36,478 bases of DNA, from positions 1 through 36,478 of the forward strand of contig DCIM01000029.1 of the NCBI GenBank assembly GCA_002316005.1, in the 5' to 3' direction. Shown in pieces: positions 34,013 to 36,478 of the stretch; the first letter of the stretch is position 1, and each line of letters begins with the position of its first letter. The position numbers and the translations under genes are program-made. The notes below the pieces were generated by a model. The model was not told the origin of the DNA. It did not search any database and saw nothing but the letters and a program-made list of their open reading frames with translations. This DNA comes from Prevotellaceae bacterium UBA1726 (GTDB taxonomy: Bacteria; Bacteroidota; Bacteroidia; Bacteroidales; Bacteroidaceae).

Positions 34013-35713
34013 TTAGTCATCCATCAGTTTGCGATAGCGTCCTTTCTTTATCTCCTCACCATTACCGAGGCGGCGGGCCTTGTTGATTTCGTATTCAGAA
34101 TAGTCGCCTTCGAAGAAGAACACTTCTCCGTTGCCCTCAAAGGCAAGGATGTGAGTACAGATACGGTCGAGGAACCAACGGTCGTGGCTGATTACCACAG
34201 CACAACCGGCAAAGCCCTCCAGACCTTCCTCCAACGCACGCAATGTGTTAACATCGATATCGTTGGTAGGCTCATCGAGCAACAGCACATTACCCTCCTG
34301 CTTCAAAGCCATAGCCAACTGCAAGCGGTTGCGCTCACCACCCGAGAGAACGCCACAGAGTTTGCCCTGGTCGTTGCCCGAGAAGTTAAATCTACTAAGG
34401 TACGCGCGCGCATTAATATCACGTCCGCCCATACGCAAGGTCTCGTTGCCTTGTGACACAACCTCATATACGGTCTTTGTTGGGTCGATGTCCTTATGCT
34501 GCTGGTCAACATATGCCAACTTCACAGTCTCGCCTACCTCGAATGTACCGCCATCGGCAGTCTCAAGTCCCATGATAAGGCGGAAAAGGGTTGTCTTACC
34601 CGCTCCGTTTGGTCCAATAACACCAACGATGCCGTTAGGAGGGAGCATGAAGTTGAGGTCGTTGAAGAGAGTTTTCTCGCCGAATGCCTTTGCCACATGC
34701 TGTGCCTCAATAACCTTATTACCCAGACGAGGTCCGTTAGGAATGAAGATTTCGAGTTTCTCCTCACGTTCCTTCTGCTCCTGGTTCAACATTGCATCGT
34801 AAGAGTTCAGACGAGCCTTACCCTTAGCCTGACGAGCCTTAGGAGCCATACGAATCCACTCCAACTCGCGAGCGAGAGCCTTCTGGCGCTTGCTTGCAGT
34901 CTTCTCCTCCTGAGCCATACGAGTGGTCTTCTGATCGAGCCATGAAGAGTAGTTGCCCTTCCAAGGAATACCCTCACCGCGGTCAAGTTCAAGAATCCAC
35001 TCTGATACATCATCAAGGAAGTAACGGTCGTGGGTTACAGCGATTACAGTACCCTCGTACTGCTGCAGGTGCTGCTCCAACCAGTCGATTGACTCAGCGT
35101 CAAGGTGGTTGGTAGGCTCATCGAGGAGCAATACATCAGGCTTCTGCAACAGAAGGCGGCACAAAGCCACACGGCGGCGCTCACCACCCGAGAGGTTTGT
35201 CACTGGCCAACTGCCGTCTGGACAACGAAGAGCAGCCATCGCGCGCTCCAGTTTTGAGTCCATGTTCCAAGCATCTGTTGCATCAATGATGTCCTGAACC
35301 TCAGCCTGACGCTGCATCAGTTTGTCCATCTTGTCAGGGTCGCCATAGTACTCCTCCAAGCCGAACTTCTCGTTTATCTCGTCATATTCCTTCAGTGCGT
35401 CGTACACATACTGCACACCCTCCATCACATTCTCCTTCACGGTCTTCTCCTCGTTCAGCGGAGGGTCCTGAGGCAGATAGCCCACGCTGTAGCCAGGACT
35501 CCACACCACATCGCCCTGAGTTGGTTGCTCAAGACCAGCGATGATTTTCATGAGAGTTGACTTACCAGCACCGTTGAGACCAACGATACCGATTTTTGCA
35601 CCATAGAAGAACGAGAGGTAGATGTTCTTCAGTATCTGCTTCTGATTCTGTGGGATAATCTTCGACACACCCACCATTGAGAAAATAATCTTCTTATCGT
35701 CTACTGTAGCCAT
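34013..35713 (-). CDS. ettA: Energy-dependent translational throttle protein (ABC-F ATPase)
   Basis: This soluble ribosome-associated ATPase has two ABC cassettes. From the ATG at 35713 it has 566 residues, close to E. coli EttA (555). Cassette 1 has GLNGAGKST, LSGGERRRVAL and VLLLDEPTNHLD. The linker has EWIRMAPKARQAKGKARLNSY, which is EttA-type wording. Cassette 2 has GPNGAGKTT, LSGGERNRLQLA and VLLLDEPTNDID. The frame is open to 35827, but the promoter -7 box lies at 35740-35747 inside that stretch, so MATVDDKK is the real start. Confidence 0.95.
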   Translation of the reverse strand: MATVDDKKIIFSMVGVSKIIPQNQKQILKNIYLSFFYGAKIGIVGLNGAGKSTLMKIIAGLEQPTQGDVVWSPGYSVGYLPQDPPLNEEKTVKENVMEGVQYVYDALKEYDEINEKFGLEEYYGDPDKMDKLMQRQAEVQDIIDATDAWNMDSKLERAMAALRCPDGSWPVTNLSGGERRRVALCRLLLQKPDVLLLDEPTNHLDAESIDWLEQHLQQYEGTVIAVTHDRYFLDDVSEWILELDRGEGIPWKGNYSSWLDQKTTRMAQEEKTASKRQKALARELEWIRMAPKARQAKGKARLNSYDAMLNQEQKEREEKLEIFIPNGPRLGNKVIEAQHVAKAFGEKTLFNDLNFMLPPNGIVGVIGPNGAGKTTLFRLIMGLETADGGTFEVGETVKLAYVDQQHKDIDPTKTVYEVVSQGNETLRMGGRDINARAYLSRFNFSGNDQGKLCGVLSGGERNRLQLAMALKQEGNVLLLDEPTNDIDVNTLRALEEGLEGFAGCAVVISHDRWFLDRICTHILAFEGNGEVFFFEGDYSEYEINKARRLGNGEEIKKGRYRKLMDD

Positions 35714-35739
35714 AAAAATAAATGATTTTTGTTGTTTTG

Positions 35740-35770
35740 CAAATTTACGAATAAAAAGGCGAAAAACCAA
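35740..35770 (-). promoter_or_regulatory. Promoter of ettA
   Basis: TAAATTTG on the minus strand (35747-35740) and TTG at 35770-35768 with 20 bases between them. The leader is about 20 bases. Confidence 0.75.
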
Positions 35771-35823
35771 ATTGTTGCCAAAGAAACCGAAAAGAAATAA
35801 ATCAGCACATTGTTCAGTGATTT

Positions 35824-35911
35824 TCATTCCTATTGAATGAAGCGATCATTTCAGTGGAATGACCTTCTCATTTCAGCGTAATGACCTCGTCATTTCACTG
35901 AAATCATCTCC
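35824..35911. repeat. 22-bp tandem palindromic repeat array (right copy)
   Basis: Four units start at 35824, 35846, 35868 and 35890, each exactly 22 bases long and carrying the TCATTYCA..TGRAATGA dyad with a CCTTC, CCTCG or similar spacer. It lies about 55 bases upstream of the ettA -33 box. The unit is the same as in 18469-18546, in the same strand orientation. Confidence 0.85.
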
Positions 35912-36455
35912 ACTGCAAGCAGAGAGGTTGTGATTTGTTTGGTATTTTTACTTTTCCTCAAAGAGCAACGATGTGACTTTAATAGGTAAAAAGACGATTT
36001 TTCTGCAACACCGAAAATTATAACCTCCACAAAACCAATGATTTATGTTTTTGGATGTTGCAATGTTGCAGTGTTGCAGTGTTGCATTTAGAGTCCTACA
36101 ACTACATACTTCTGCAGGTGAGACTCGCTGATGTAAAACAAAATGATAATTCCTAATACCTATTATAATATATAATATAATATATATATATAGTATATAG
36201 AATATATGGATAGGTAAATTCTTGAAAAATGCTTTACAATTCCCCTGATGGCGGTTGAGAGTATGCAGTCAGAGCATACTAAATGCAACACTGCAACACT
36301 GCAACATTGCAACAATTATAATAGCAAAATCTTAAAAATCAATGGTTTAGATGTTGCAGCAGACCGCAAAATGATGATAATTGAGCAATGTGGAAATAAT
36401 GCCAGTGAGTAAAAACAATTAACAAACCGGCAAAATCAACGCTGCAAGGCCCCAA
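35912..36455. other. Gene-free right flank
   Basis: No ORF of note. The region contains the TTGCA inverted element, a further lone TTGCA near 36355, and an AT-rich core. It ends at the insertion sequence terminus at 36456. Confidence 0.6.
36056..36314. repeat. Inverted arrays of TTGCA units around an AT-rich core (right copy)
   Basis: Four TTGCA units at 36058, 36066, 36074 and 36082 and four TGCAA units at 36284, 36292, 36300 and 36308, all with an 8-base period. The outer arms 36056-36091 and 36279-36314 are a perfect 36-bp inverted repeat. The 187-base centre includes about 50 bases of TATA-type runs (36164-36210) and an AGTATGC/GCATACT hairpin at 36260-36280 joined to the right arm. Confidence 0.9.
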
Positions 36456-36478
36456 TGAACTGACCCCAAAAAGTTAGA
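36456..36478. mobile_element. Probable end of an IS3-family insertion sequence (cut by window)
   Basis: The last 23 bases, TGAACTGACCCC followed by AAAAAGTTAGA, match the terminal inverted repeat style of IS3-family elements of the IS150 kind. The transposase, the other end and any target duplication lie outside the window. Confidence 0.5.

Noticed and set aside
35714..35827. N-terminal extension of EttA to 35827
   Set aside because: It includes the promoter and part of the 22-bp array, and EttA proteins start at the MATVDDKK-type position.

Overview
The window is chromosomal DNA of a Bacteroidetes bacterium, most likely Prevotella or a close relative. The signs are a SusC/SusD polysaccharide utilisation locus, Bacteroides-type promoters (TTG/TTTG about 20 bases before TAnnTTTG) upstream of most transcription units, A-rich leaders in place of strong ribosome binding sites, and a TIGR04076-type small protein. 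I saw no tRNA, rRNA or CRISPR array. Assignments come from reading the sequence by eye, without database searches.

Left edge (1-3418): the first codons of a probable HU-family protein run off the left end. About 1 kb of non-coding DNA follows, with two inverted arrays of TTGCA units around an AT-rich core and a set of TTGAAT words about 32 bases apart. Then, on the minus strand, come a small RpoA-CTD-like ORF, a DUF1810 protein and a flavin reductase with an unexplained coding-like tail behind its stop codon.

Carbohydrate locus, minus-strand arm (3419-16343): a compact operon-like set reads TIGR04076 protein, GH29 fucosidase, CE15-like esterase, CE1-like esterase with two E-set domains, GH2 beta-galactosidase, DUF1593 lipoprotein, type B carboxylesterase and GH35-like beta-galactosidase. 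Nearly all of these carry signal peptides. The set looks suited to removing fucose, galactose and ester side groups from a branched plant-type glycan. No obvious endo-acting backbone enzyme is present.

Middle (16344-21004): a SulP anion transporter with STAS domain, an AraC-type regulator, rubrerythrin, and a 260-base interval with a promoter-like box, several hairpins and a strong UUCG-loop terminator but no gene. That interval is a candidate small RNA.

Carbohydrate locus, plus-strand arm (20892-29998): a promoter followed by an IPT/NHL lipoprotein, SusC, SusD, a BT_3987/DUF4361-like lipoprotein and a propeller-type lipoprotein, closed by a terminator. These would bind and import glycan at the cell surface; the minus-strand enzymes would trim it outside the cell or in the periplasm. 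The AraC protein between the arms is the only visible candidate regulator.

Right side (30019-36478): leuS, a YitT-family membrane protein placed directly behind a terminator, and ettA on the minus strand. After these come a 22-bp tandem palindrome array matching a second array at 18469-18546, a second TTGCA inverted-array element with a perfect 36-bp inverted repeat, and the first 23 bases of a probable IS3-family element.
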